From: Monarcha castaneiventris obscurior
Lineage: Eukaryota > Chordata > Aves > Passeriformes > Monarchidae
Length of the DNA: 64,000 nt
Reading direction: 5' to 3'
NCBI GenBank assembly: GCA_026261815.1
Contig: JAMPIT010000476.1
Location: 6,041,501-6,105,500 of the forward strand
In this document: piece by piece, positions 35,276 to 60,969 of the stretch
Layout of the letters: every line of letters begins with the position of its first letter
How positions within the stretch are numbered: the first letter of the stretch is position 1
Program-made: the position numbers and the translations under genes
Notes under the pieces: model-generated
What the model saw: the letters and a program-made list of their open reading frames with translations, nothing else
Databases searched by the model: none
Told to the model about the DNA's origin: nothing

Positions 35276-38271
35276 TCACTGTATCTGAGAGATTGCAAGT
35301 TCAGTCAACAGCATCAGCACTCCAGGCAGGTATTGGCTGTGTAGAATCTACAAGAAAGAGAAAAAAGCCTGTCAAAACAACAATTGCAGTTGCCAGATTT
35401 CCACACCCTGAAACCCTGGTTGGAAGGAAACTACCAGGTGTTCTGTGTGTTTATTCAGCTGCTCTGTTGTTACTTTTCAGGTACCTACACTTTTCCCATA
35501 CTGAATATATATGACTTGAACTCTATCCCATTATGAAAAGCCGTAACTGAATTTATGCAACACCCATTCCACAAGAGTACCCTTCAGAAAGCCTTTTCAT
35601 ACTTACCTGCAACAGAAAAAGTTGTTTCAGACAGTTTTAAGCTATTACAGATAAAAACAAGCAGTGTAACACTACCAGGTGCCAAGGCTCATCATAGGGT
35701 AAATTTAAACAACTGCATTTACACAAACTGTTCTTTAACTCAGAAGAAAACATTGTGTTGCTTGAAGGATTAATTTTCTATGGTTTTAAGGATATTATAT
35801 ATACCTCTGCAGAAAGACCAGCACCTTTATGAAAAGGGCTATGTGTGAAGGAGTGTTCTGCCTGTGTCTTAATGACTACAATACTAGAAAGCTAGTGAAC
35901 TTTTTTAAAGTTTGGGATCTTTTTGAGTCCAAAAGAAGATTTTTTATGGCCTAAGAAACTTTCCTGTTCATACCACAGCTAAAATACCTATTTCTGGTCC
36001 AACAAGTAGCTTCTGCTGCAACACAGTAGTAAAATCCTGTACTGGCAGCTGCCCCCACTCCAGAGCTAAGTATGACTATAAAAGCTGAGGAGTTTAACAA
36101 CTCCTTGTAGGAAATCATGCAAAAGAAACATGAGACCTTCAGGTACAGCTATTTTATTTGGCCATTATTAGGACAACCTGCCACTTAGAGCCTCACCTTT
36201 ACAATCCCATCACAGTGTGCCGAGGCAACCGCTGTCGAAACCTTCACCAGCTTTGCAGCTGACAAGTGGATCTTGAAGTGCCTGTGGAAGTGGGCGTAAA
36301 GGCAGTCCATGAAGACATCCACCTCCTCTTGGGTGATCTCTCCTGGTGTTTTTTGGACTGTGTCCCACAGAGCTTTAGCATCCTCTGGGTGGATGGCATA
36401 TGAAATATCCAGGGGCTGGGACAGGTGAGGCACGGAGAATACAAGTTCCACGGCAGAGGCGGCTCTGTCCAGTTTGCAGCCAGCCCACATGGCCACCATC
36501 CAGCTGAGGTTCAGGGGGCTGATGGCCAGGCGGCGGAAGCAGCAGTCGAAAGTCTTCTGGAACCAGCTTCCAACCATGGACGTGTAGCTTTCAGCCCCGT
36601 GGGTCAGGAACAAGGGCAAAGAGGTAAAGTCCTCCGGCACATTCTCAGAAAGGTCATCTCCGTACACAGAGCAAAACAAGCCCAACCACACCAGTTTGTC
36701 TTCAGAGTTCCTGGAGGAAGCTTGTGACCTCAAAGAGAGCTGGGATGGAGAGAAGAAGCATTTGAATGCTGTACAGCTAGTATTGCGGGTTTTTTTCTTC
36801 AGCTAAAAATAGGTTTTGATTTATAGTTTTAAGTGTTTGGTAGAAGTGTTTTTTTTTTCTTAGGACCTTACATGCAACACTGTTTTCTGTCAAACACATA
36901 CAGTTATTCAGTCTATCCACTACATCCCTAAAAGTTGAATACAATTCTGTTGAAAACAGCAGAAAAAGCACTTTTAACTTCCTTAGGAACAGTCCTGAGA
37001 TCTGAGTTTATGGTGGTTAACTCCTATGGTACATCCTACAACCATTGCTACAATAAACTTGACATTTCAGTAGCATATTTCACTTGAGGCAAAGCAGTAT
37101 AGAAGTATTAATTAAACCTGAGCTCTGGCCAGGAAGTGGGATTATGCCAGCTTTATGCAGGAAGTTAAATAACCCGTCCAAGTCCTGGAAGTACATTGAC
37201 TGCTGAACTAAAACATCAGACAGAGATTGCTCTGTATAGTCTTACTTTGATGCTGTTAAAAAGTTGAACTCAAACTTGCAATTAACTGTATGCATTGCTT
37301 AGGGGATCACAGAATCAATTAGGTTGGAAAAGACCTCTGAGGTCATTAAGTCCAGCCTGTGGCCAAACACCACCTTGTCATTAGACCAGGGTTTTGACTG
37401 AGTCACATCTCGTCTTTCCTTAAACACCTCCAGGGACGGTGATTCCACCACCTCCCAGGGCAGCCAATTCCAATGTCTAATCATCCTTTTTGTGAAGAAA
37501 TTCTTCCTAATGTCCAACCTAAACCTCTCCTGGCACAGCTTAAGACTATAAATATTATAGTTAAAAATAGAAAGGATTCAGTTTTATTAAATCACAGTGG
37601 ATGCTACAGTAGCTATTCCATACAGCTAGGTTTAATTTTGTGGTTTTCTTTCAAGACAGCGTTTTATCAGAGCAAAACCAGCCCATAAAACGCCAGTCTC
37701 GATGACCAAAGCCGGTGGGCAGCCCCCTCACCTGCACGAGGACGGCAGCCTGGTCCTGCTCGCTGCCCCTAAGGTCGGCAAGGCTGGACACGGCCACCTT
37801 GATGTCCAGCTCGACGCCCACCTCCACCGCCAGCCCCTTCTGCTTCTCGGCGGCGATGAAAGCGCTGAGCAGCCGCGCGTAGTCCCTGAGGCGGGCGCGG
37901 TGGAAGCGGTACAGGGGGGTCACGCTGTACAGCGTCCAGGCTTTGCGCAGCAGAAACGCTGTTTTCTGCGGATCGACGTTTTCCTAGGGAGAAAGGGAAG
38001 GGAAGGGGAAAAAGGAAAAAGAAAATAAGGTTAAAGCCCGCTTTTCCCGCGCGCGGAGAGCGGGACAGCGCCGCTGAGAGGACACCGCCGCCCTGTCTCC
38101 CCGGCCATGCCGTACCTGCGAGCACGACGCCGGCACAATGAGGCGACCACTGGGGCTGATCCCGAGGCGACCATAGATCCGTCCGAAGGGCAGAGCCCGG
38201 GAGAGCCGCCTGAGGCTGGGCAGAGTCCGCGCCGCACCATCCTCCGTCGGCTCCTCCGCCATGGCAGCCAT
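35276..38271 (-). CDS. CENPL: CENPL, centromere protein L of the inner-kinetochore CCAN (4 coding exons)
   Basis: Minus-strand exons: 38271-38116, 37983-37732, 36739-36197, 35347-35276; all join in phase 0 and give 340 residues, close to the 344 of human CENPL. The conserved core reads [51 protein letters not shown], and [37 protein letters not shown]. The last exon, only 72 nt, encodes [20 protein letters not shown] and three more residues, behind a strong pyrimidine-rich acceptor. CENP-L pairs with CENP-N in the constitutive centromere-associated network, which recognises CENP-A nucleosomes. The N-terminal exon is poorly conserved and GC-rich; a second in-frame Met lies three codons after the first, and both have purine at -3 and G at +4. 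A CR1 lies in intron 2. Confidence 0.94.
36153..36158 (-). promoter_or_regulatory. CENPL: poly(A) signal inside the last CENPL intron
   Basis: AATAAA on the minus strand lies about 40 nt past the donor of exon 3. Reading through that donor adds three codons (VRL) and a stop at 36187-36185. Together they could make a short isoform by intronic polyadenylation, or mean nothing. Confidence 0.35.
37303..37546 (-). repeat. CR1 LINE 3' end in CENPL intron 2
   Basis: It begins with a reversed CR1 terminus (ATCACAGAATCAATTAGGTTGG) and runs through CAGCCTGTGGCCAAACACC- and CCTAATGTCCAACCTAAACC-like blocks. It is in the same orientation as CENPL transcription. Confidence 0.9.
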
Positions 38272-38479
38272 CACCCGCCTGCGCCGTTCAAACTTCCTTC
38301 CCGTCGGCCCCCGCGCGAGGGGCGCGCCCCCTCCACCATCTTTGAGGCGGGTAACAGGGAGGGAAGGAGTTGGTGGCGGCTGAGGTGGTTTCCTCTTTTC
38401 CTCTCCAGAGCCCTTATTTTTCCCTTTACGCAGGTCTGTGGCGCTCCTCCCGTTTTTCTGGCTGAGGGGCGGCTGCGGG
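38272..38479. promoter_or_regulatory. divergent CENPL / DARS2 promoter
   Basis: The two start codons, CENPL at 38271 (minus) and DARS2 at 38480 (plus), are only 208 bp apart in GC- and CpG-rich sequence with no TATA box. Both transcription starts and 5'UTRs must fit in it or overlap. Head-to-head CENPL-DARS2 is known in mammals. Shared regulation of a kinetochore gene and a mitochondrial synthetase is inference. Confidence 0.85.
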
Positions 38480-52365
<13,886 letters not shown>

Positions 52366-53090
52366 CCTCAAGCCAGTGATGTAAGCTGATCTGATCAACC
52401 AGAGGTAGTTACAGCTTCTAAAGGCCAGGATTTAGTTCAGAAAGTATCAGCTGTTGTGGCAGGATGAGGGACAGTCCAACACTACTGTACTGTGGCAGTT
52501 TCAGGATTGAGTGGGAAGTAGATAAGGGGTCTTCCTGGTAGGAATTCACCTTTGGGAGGTAATACGAAGGAGATGTAAAAAAGCAAAAGAAAAGAATGTC
52601 ATTTTAGCATAGGATATTGAAACTGTTTGCTTTAGGGTGTCATATTGGAGGGAAGATGGGTTTTTCCAACCCTCACTTCTTACATGTCCTTTGTAAAGTA
52701 TTCCTCCTCCCATCTGGAGGAGATAGTCAGCTTCCCTGGCAGGGTGGTTTGTATTCCTGATGATCATTAAGTCATGTCACCTGAGGACTGTGACAATAAA
52801 ACTGTGCTGGACCAGGAGCTCTGGGCACTGCACAGCCAAACTTGAGTGCAGCCAGGTACTTGCCTCATGTTAGAGGGTACCAGATCATGCAGAACTTTGC
52901 CATGGGGAGTTCACATTCAGCTGTTTTCTCTTCAGAGGAGAAGGGAGAGAAGCATCGATGATGTTTGCAACATCCTCATAAAACTCGTCAAAGAGGTGTT
53001 GATCTCTCTTTGGGGGCCTGTGGTCCTGGTGCTTTCAGCACAGTCATTCAGGAGTTTGTATGTTTATAAATAAAGTTTACCTGGCAGTTT
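52366..53090 (+). other. DARS2: DARS2 3'UTR with two poly(A) signals
   Basis: Two AATAAA signals, at 52795-52800 and 53069-53074, give 3'UTRs of about 450 and 725 nt. A T- and GT-rich stretch follows the second. Which one is used cannot be told from sequence. Confidence 0.75.
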
Positions 53091-56000
53091 TGGCTGAGTG
53101 TAGCTTTGGGCTTTCTGTACAACAGCAAGCTGCCAGTTTTTCTTTGTGACCCCTGGTCCCTCCAGGAGATGCGAAGAAATCTGTGGCATCATAGCAGGGT
53201 TCCCAGTCTTCTGTGACCTCTGCCTGTCCTGCAAACCTGCTGCTGCAATGGTGAGGGATGCAGCAGCAAGTTCCTCCCAGGCTTGTTCATCCCTATCCCA
53301 CACCAGAACATCCACAGGGCAGGGGTGACTGTTCTGAGGAGAGGTGAAGAAGCTGAGGAGAAGAGATTACTTGATGAGAAGATGGTGCCAGAAAAGGGAG
53401 AGCTCCTGTGTCCCAGCTGGGAAGGACAGCAGGAGCACCAGGGGAAGTGCTCGAGAACAGAAGGAAGACTGCAGTTCTTGTCTGAGCTGATACTGAGCTC
53501 TAGCCTTCTGCTAGAGAGCCTGTCGTGAAGATTCTGTCAGATTCTCATCTGCTCTAAGGGTTAGCCACTATTTCAGTCTCCACATCATGGGATAACATTT
53601 CATGGTGGTGTACACAGTTGTTTTTTAAATACTGAACTGTTCTGCTGGTAAGAACCTTAAGGGTGGGTTTTGGGGTTTTTTTGAGTACCATCCATAGAAG
53701 TTGACACTAGGGCTGACTTGCTGCTGCTTTGCAGATTATAAGATGATGGAGTTACATGTGTAAAAGAAACTCTTTGTTTCTGGCATGATTGTTATTTTCA
53801 GTCTCAGAGCTGGGTAAATATTATTTAAAACAGAACAATCCTGGATTTGTATTCACATTCATTTTAGCCAAACACTGAATTCCTTCATTTTTTCCTCATA
53901 TGGGCTATTCATTCTCACTTTAAATCAATTCACCTGTAGTGTACCATTTTTTTTCCCCCTGAATAGAAGCTATCAGTAATGGAGTGAGGATCAGTTTTCA
54001 GAGAGCATCTGACCTGAAAAATGGATCCCTAAGCAGATCCATGGTAAACTTTATGATCCTCTTGGGTCCTTTGCAACTCAGGACATTCTGCGATTTTAAA
54101 AACAATTATTTAGCTTTTGTTGTTGTTTTTGCAGGGAGGAGAGTCACCCTGGTGCAGTTATACTGGATGTTTTTGTTCTCCTTAGTTGTCACTGGTGATA
54201 CAAAATACAGCCACTTCAGGCTATGTGTTGATTCACACTGCTGGTTTAGAGAATGCTGGATTTTCTGATTTAGTTTCTTTGCTTGTAGTTTGATTAAGAT
54301 TTGCATGGAGTTTGCTTGAGGATCGTCTATGTTCCCAAAGCAGGGGTGTCATAGGCTTGTTCAAGCTCATGGAACATAGCAAGTAAGTCACCCTCAAAAG
54401 TTCTTCACTCCCCCCAGACTATTATTTATAGTAACTGTAAACAAAATGTGCTGAATTTTGCTTTTTAATTGTGAAATCAGGAGTAGTGTGTCACTTGCTT
54501 AGTACCTGCTTGCAAAGGCAAATGCTGTTTACCTCTGATGAGTCCCAAATTAGGATTATCAAGTGTTCAAGGGGAAGCTGATGCTCTGGGAGGCTTAGGC
54601 AGAAACGTAACCCTGCCTGGAACATTCTTTTTGAGAGCACTTGTTAAAACATGTGAGTGAGCTGTCTCCCAGCTGTGCACATCCCCCTCTTGTGCAAGCA
54701 GGTTTGTGTGCTGGTTATTCACCCACTGCTAGATTAGAGACTCCCTGCAGTTAGAAGTGTGTGACACAGCTGCAAGGGGAAACAAAATTGCAACAAACAC
54801 CTTGTCTGAGCTGCTGCTGTTCTGCCACAATTAGGTTAAATGTTAGAGGGTGTGTCCCAAATCCAGGCAAGCCATTTGTACTTGGATTCGTGAATGAAGG
54901 TGGTTTCCAAGACAAGTGTGAGTTTGCCAGGGTTGTGTGAATGTTGCCACAGAGAAGATGGTATTTTTTTTTAGTTTTGTAGAGCACTGTATGTGATTTT
55001 GCTTGGGTTTATGGAAGCCAAATCTACAGAAAATCCCTGAAACCACAATCTGGTTGACACACTTAGCTGCATATTTTGGTAGGAGCAAGAGTAGACAGTC
55101 ATTACAAAGAAATCCTTGGAAATCAGGGCTGGTCATATCGCTGATCAGTATCTCCTGCTTGCTGGAGGAAAGCTGCTGGCCTATGATCCTGGAAAGAGAT
55201 GATGAGACAGGGTTGGATGTAAGGCATCTGTACTCCTTTTACCCCACCTCTTACTGATTTTCTTCTGTTGGATCTGAACAAAACACTGGTAAAACGGGGG
55301 GAACAGTTTGTTCCCCACCTGTAGGAGAATCTACTCTGTGTATGTTTCAGTAGATTTGACCAGAACAACCCTTTAGTAAATTTATACTACCTCTTTGTAG
55401 AAGCAGAGATAAATTTCTGGTGTGTTTCAGTATATATTTCCCCCCTTCAGACCAGGAATGTAGCATGCTGGTGGGATTCTCAGCAGTCAAAGTGTGAGGG
55501 GTTCTTTTATTTTTTAAATTTTTTTTCTTAAAAGATTTCCAAGCCTGTCCAGAATATTTCAGGTTGGGCCAACTGGGGAGAAATTGCACCCTTTGATTTC
55601 AGCCATCCGAGGTGGTTTGGGTGAATTTAGCTGTAAGGGTTTTGTATAAAGTGCCACAAAGACAGAAAGCATTCCCAGAATTTAAGATGGAATTTAATCC
55701 TGTATTTTGCTGGTATCTCTCTTGAGACTAGCTAAATTACAATGTAATTTACTGAATTGAAATAATACAGCAGCTTTGTGTAATCCTGTGATGCAGATAC
55801 CTAGAGGTTCAGAGTGCTGATTAATTCCCAGTTCTGCTGAATACAGACCACTGCTATATGAAAATATTATCACTTGTAACAAGTCAGCTGAAATACTCAA
55901 AGAGCTGGATTTGTACCCGCTAGTTTATCCTGAGTGTGAGCAGGAGGTGGGGTTTTGTACATTGCCAATCTCAGGAATGACTCTGCTGCTCTGGATTCTA

Positions 56001-56620
56001 CCAGTGCCTCTCCTGCTGTGCAAGGAATGGAGCAGTGATGCTGCACTGAATGCAGGCAGCCTCAGAAAATGAGTCTATATTGGTGAAAGCAGAAGGATAA
56101 AGAGAATTTATGTTCTCAAATGTATGGATTTCTATTTTTCCCCAGTTATTTCTTACCTTTGCTTGCATAGCGATGTGTTTGGAACACTCTTGGTGTGGTG
56201 AGGATCCTTGGTGCATTCTTGAGCCCCTGTGCTCACAGCAGCAGAACAGGCAAGACAGCCACCTAAACGGTGCCAGATGGGAATCCCCCATGTCAGCTTC
56301 ACGTGACTTTACCTCTAAATATTTGGGCTCTGATTCTAGCCTCATTGTTCAAGTTTGTTGTGTTCCTTTGGAAGCATTGTTTTCTGTAATTAAAAAATTA
56401 TGATTACATGCAGTCACCAGCTGTGCCAGCCACAATTTTACAGCGAGCAGAGTTCCGTGACAGATACGTTCAGATGGATTGGTCACATTTGCATCTAATA
56501 ACCCATCAGGAGCCATCTTGCTCGTTACATTGTGATAGTCTTGGTGCTTACTGCAGAGCTGAAGAAAAGCACTGTGGATGGTTGCCCCATTAATTTGGTC
56601 ATATTTTAACCATATTTGTA
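53091..56620. other. intergenic, no gene recognised
   Basis: No coding exon, CpG island, RNA gene or clear repeat is recognised on either strand. Open frames are short and lack family resemblance. In mammals GAS5 and ZBTB37 follow DARS2; I see neither, nor any GAS5-type box C/D snoRNA, within this stretch. Confidence 0.6.
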
Positions 56621-56621
56621 T

Positions 56622-56965
56622 TTCATAGAATCATAGACTCCAAGAATGGTTTGGGTTGGGAGGGGTCTTAAAGACCATCTAGTTTCACCCCCTGCCATGG
56701 GCAGGAACATGTTCCACTATGCCAGGTGGCTCCAAGCCCCATCCAACCTGGCCTTGGACACTTCCAGGGAACCAGAGGCAACCCCAGCTTCTCTGGGCAC
56801 CCTGTGCCAGGACCTCCCCACTGTCACAGTGAAACCTTTCTAATACCCAATCTAAACCTGCTCTCTGTCACTTTAAACTTATATCCCCTTGTCCTGTCAC
56901 TACATGCCCTTGCAAAAAGTACCTCCCCCTCTTTATTGTAGACTGCCTTCTGTATTTCTATAGCC
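56622..56965 (-). repeat. CR1 LINE 3' end
   Basis: It begins with the reversed terminus AATCATAGACTCCAAGAATGG, then CCATCCAACCTGGCCTTGG and CCTTGTCCTGTCACTACATGC blocks. It is on the minus strand in the intergenic region. Confidence 0.92.
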
Positions 56966-57134
56966 TTCAGTTCTGTTAAATTACGTGGTGTTCTAAAAAC
57001 TACTTCCTCGTGCTTAGTCTAAACCTCTCACCTGATCATTCCACAAGGCACTTTCCCATGTAGCTTATAGAAGGAATGATATTGAAATTTCTTATGTATT
57101 TTATGTTCTGCTTACCACTTCATTAATTAATATC

Positions 57135-57769
57135 TGTTGCTATCCTGGAGACCATTGCTAGTGTGGATAATTCTGAGTGGGTCAATTTCTCATCAAACGA
57201 TTCTGTCCCTGAGGACAGATCAAAGGAGACCTCCGAGGACAAGGAGCCCACACCCTGAGACTGTCACTCACACCAGTCTCTGTCCCCTGTTACAAGAGCT
57301 ACCAATGATCACAGGCTCTGGCAAGCTAGCGTGGTTTGAAATTCCCTCTATCTGTGCTGTTATTTGTTAGAGATAAGATGTTCCTCCCCTGAGATGTTAC
57401 TATTGGATCTTTTGTCATGTACCCTTACCTTGTATTGGTCATGTCCTGATATCTACCTCAGTTTGTAAAATCCTTAAAAGCCAGTCCCTAGGGGCGAGTA
57501 ACCATCACTGCTCCGGCTCCCTTCGAGCTAACATCTCTCTGCCCCCGGGGCAGAAGAAATAAAACTCGGACTAAAGCCAAGCGGTGTCCATTCTCTCATC
57601 TTTGCTCTCGCTGCTGCCCTGCAACAGCCAAGAACTGCCTGCTGCGAACGGCTATCTGGCCTGAGGGGACGGAGTCAACCAGCCCTGACCACTCTAGCCG
57701 ACATCGCTGTACAACGAGGGGGCTACGAACCCCACAGCCGGCCTGACCCAGGCAAAGGCAGCCGTGGCA
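57135..57769 (+). mobile_element. solo LTR candidate with imperfect target duplication
   Basis: The segment runs from TGTTGCTATCC to GCCGTGGCA, flanked by AATATC (57129-57134) and AATACC (57770-57775). It has AATAAA at 57558-57563, a TTAAAAG element upstream that could serve as the TATA box, and a GC-rich U5-like tail. No retroviral gene adjoins it. The near match of six flanking bases supports the limits; the one mismatch suggests age. The family is undetermined, possibly class I or II. Confidence 0.65.
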
Positions 57770-57775
57770 AATACC

Positions 57776-58690
57776 CTCTCTTTTTTTCATTTACATCTAT
57801 TTTAAGCTGTACATTTTTGAGCAATTTCACCTACTTTCCTGGGGAAATCCCTGCATGCCTTCTGTGCAGTGACTTCATACACCCATGGACAGCTGGATGG
57901 CCAAAGCTGAATGCTCTTGCTGGTTCTTTTGGTGCCTTTTTTTCCCCACATCTTGCTCTTAGTATTTACCAACCTTCAGTTTCAGTGACTAGGTACTTTT
58001 TTGGTGCAAAAACTAGTACTAAATGACATACTTAAATATTTTGTAAAAATATTAACTGCTCAAAAAGATCCCAATGTACCTGAGAAAGCAAGAAGCAAGT
58101 TTTGACAACACTTTCTACTTGCCCAAGCAGCAAAGCGAACAGTATAAAAACATTTCTGAGAAGAGTTGGTACAAGGGCCCTGTTTGGTGGCAGTTTTCTC
58201 TGGAACAGCAATCACAGTGTACTCTTGGATTTTTTAATATTGCCCTCTACTTGGAGAGTGATAGATTTAAAACACTCTCAGTCCTGAGAATTTTACTTGT
58301 TTACTTGAGCAATTTGAAGGGAATTGAAGTCCTCAGCTCCTTGATGGTGTCCCTTGAAATGCAGGCTCCTTGTTTGTCATCTATTCAATTTACCTTGTCA
58401 TTGTTTTTATTTGTATGTAAAGGAAAAAGACATCCAGGGCGGTTCTGGGAAAGAAAAGCCTTCAATATATTTTTCCTGCAGCACGAACAGAACTAATTTG
58501 ACAGCAATTACAGCACTGGGGCTCTGAGGAGAGGAACTGACTGACTCCCATCCTTTCATACAGCATCACTTCACTATGAGTGGCAAAACAATGTCCAGAG
58601 CCAAACACTGCCCAGAGCTTTATCAAGGAGTTTTATCAAGGTTGATACAGCCCCTGGTAACTGTGGAATTGCCCTTCTTTTGCAGCTCTG
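57776..58690. other. intergenic, nothing recognised
   Basis: AT-rich unique sequence. The open frame 58074-58496 (140 residues) has no recognisable domain, no upstream promoter feature and no conserved splice context, and is probably chance. Confidence 0.5.
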
Positions 58691-58789
58691 TACAAACGTA
58701 CCAGAGAATCATGAAGAGGTGCGGGTGGATGACAGGCTGAGTAGCTCAAGGTGGCACAGGGTATTGTCCCAGAGGGCGCATCCCAGCTC

Positions 58790-59036
58790 CCTGGGGAGCC
58801 TAGGGAACAGACCTCATTGTGGCCTTACAGTACCTTCTTCCCTGTGAGGCTGGTGAGGCCCTGGCACAGCGTGCCCAGAGAAGCTGTGAATGCCCCATCT
58901 TTGGAAGTGTTCAAGGCCAGGTTGGGCGGGGCTTTGAGCAACCTGGGATAGTGGAAGATGTCCTGCCCACAGCAGGGGGGTGGAATGAGATGGTCTCTAA
59001 GGTCCCTCCCAACCCAAACCATTCCATGCTTCTCTG
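58790..59036 (+). repeat. CR1 LINE 3' end
   Basis: It carries the blocks GGCTGGTGAGGCCCTGGCAC, AAGGCCAGGTTGGGCGGGGC and the terminal CCTCCCAACCCAAACCATT end. CR1-derived sequence may extend upstream to about 58700. Confidence 0.9.
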
Positions 59037-60415
59037 AGTACTTTAAAGCTCACAGAGGAAGCTCACTCATCTCTAACTTCCCATGCTTCTTTCCAAGCAA
59101 AGAATGCCAGAATTTAAATAAAAGGTACCCTGTCATATTCACAGTAAAAGATTAAAAAAGCAATTATGGAAGGCGAGAGCTTGATTTGGATGTTTAAGAT
59201 GTCTTGTAAAAATCCCAAGAATTTTCTAAATAGAATTTAAACTGAAATCATATGAAGCCATGAATTCTCAGCTCCTATTTTTACTGTTAATACTGTATAA
59301 CTAAAGCCAGATCCAGCAAAAAAAAGGATTCTTTTAACAGGAGGAGCATAATTTTAGCACAGCTGCCCCAGAAATACACAGGGGCAAGCCCTGCCCACAG
59401 TTGCCTCTGGAGATAGCTGGGTTTAATGCATTTGCAGGAGCCATGTGGAGAAAATCTCTGGCATGCTGTTAATAATTTCATTTGTGGAAGATGAGATAAA
59501 TATTAATGAATATAAACACATTAAATGTAGACTTGCCAGTTAAATAACTGTGCTGACTGAATTAATGTGCAGATAGGTACTTTGTAGTCAGGATGATGTT
59601 CAGCTGGAAGGATGCTTTTTGAAAGGCAATTTCTGCGAGTTTATAATTTTGTCAATGCTACCTGAAAAACCTTCTGTTGAAGTTGTGAGCTTGCAGACAT
59701 TTTTTCTTCACATCAAGATCATTTCTATCCCTTTTTTTCTGCTCCTTGCTGCTTCCTTGGCAATACTGATCAAAGTGTCTGAGGGGTGCCTGGTGAGCAG
59801 CCTTTCATTATTTCAACTAGGACCAGATTTTGGACCCAGAACACTGCATGGCCTCCTAAACAGCTGCTGGAGCCCTGGTGAGGAACAGGAATAAATAAGT
59901 GAGGCTTGGAGGATATAGAAAGTAGCTGACAGAAATAAAATAATGTGCAGCTAATTCATGCTTCCTCCCCATGGCTCCTGCTTAAAAAGATTTTAAAATA
60001 CTGAAAAATGTCAAAATAATCAATCTATTATGCAACAGTAGGAAATACTGAAGCTCTTCTTTAAATAGCCAGTGACACAGAAGATTTTTGTGTGCTTTCC
60101 TGGGAGTTACTGTTCCTTTAAAAATAATGAAATAGGTTGCTGCTTTATTCCTTAGCCTTTCACAGTAGTGGGAACTAAAAGCTGGAGGTACACATTGTGT
60201 GTAGATATATAAATTCTGTGATACTATGCATCTTATAGTGAAGAATAGGCATCATATTATGTGCAGTTACAGAAAACTGTAGGCATTCTAACAAATTCAT
60301 AATCAGAAAATGTCATTTATCATGGAAGTCAATGTATAGTGCTCCTTTATTTATTAAGTATATTATATTATTAAGTATACTAGGAGGATAATACTGTAGA
60401 ACAGTATTAAGTCAG
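59037..60415. other. intergenic, nothing recognised
   Basis: AT-rich sequence without a supported gene, RNA or repeat on either strand. Confidence 0.5.
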
Positions 60416-60725
60416 TGACAAAGAGTCAGGAAGGGTATTTGCTTGCAATTCCGGCAGGAGGACTTTATTGCATTTTCACTGTCGGAGGGTGTATAGGCAA
60501 ATACCAAGAGCACGGCTAACTCCGGCCAGGGGAAAGTTGGGACCAGGGAGTGGGGACCAATGGGAGAGCTCTGGGGGAGTGACCAGGCTGACAGACAGCC
60601 GGGGAATTCAAACCAGGGTAGTCCATCACAAAGAGCAATGCCCCTCAGGGGGAGCCTTCCGGTCACCTCAACACAATATATGTTCACCGGCCACCACAGG
60701 AGGATAGGGAAAATTGGGGATGACA
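60416..60725 (-). mobile_element. short solo LTR candidate, 310 bp
   Basis: On the minus strand it runs from TGTCATCCCC to CTTTGTCA, flanked on the plus strand by AGTCAG (60410-60415) and AGTCTG (60726-60731). The minus strand shows a CCAAT box (within CTCCCATTGGTCC, complement near 60565) and AATAAAG (complement near 60467-60473) followed by about 55 bases to the end, a normal U3-R-U5 layout. No retroviral genes adjoin. Limits are tentative because the flanks match at only five of six bases. Confidence 0.55.
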
Positions 60726-60799
60726 AGTCTGCCGGAGGCTGTGTCCATCATAAAAGAGGATTAACTAAGTGGGTGCTCAGGCAGGTGAGTTGCTTCACT

Positions 60800-60880
60800 C
60801 ACCTTGCTCTCAACAGACAGGAGTTGAACCTGATGCTGTAAAAACAGTGGGATGTTTCTAATTGAGCTAAATACTTCTAT
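60800..60880 (-). other. tRNA-like segment with A-box and B-box matches
   Basis: The minus strand has TAGCTCAATTAG (complement of 60858-60869) and GGTTCAACTCC (complement of 60820-60830), good matches to internal pol III A and B boxes at tRNA spacing, with a paired CAGG/CCTG T-stem. The acceptor and D stems do not pair, so it is not a working tRNA; a tRNA-derived SINE head or tRNA pseudogene is likelier. Confidence 0.35.
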
Positions 60881-60955
60881 GACCTCTTTGGCAGTTCTTG
60901 TATTTCACTTGGCTTTGCTTTTAAATTGCTGCAGGTTTGTTTCGGGGTTTTTCTG

Positions 60956-60967
60956 CCCCCCCCCCCC
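60956..60967. repeat. (C)12 homopolymer
   Basis: Twelve consecutive C on the plus strand. Such tracts are prone to sequencing and replication slippage. Confidence 0.9.
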
Positions 60968-60969
60968 GA

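Noticed and set aside
36185..36196. Stop after VRL as the CENPL terminus
   Set aside because: It follows a consensus GTGAGG donor where family similarity ends, and the remaining conserved tail is found at 35347-35276. Kept only as a possible minor isoform.
58074..58496. 140-residue plus frame in the intergenic region
   Set aside because: No recognisable domain, no promoter or splice context, AT-rich; consistent with chance.
60800..60880. Functional tRNA gene on the minus strand
   Set aside because: A and B boxes match, but the acceptor and D stems do not pair and the anticodon arm is irregular.
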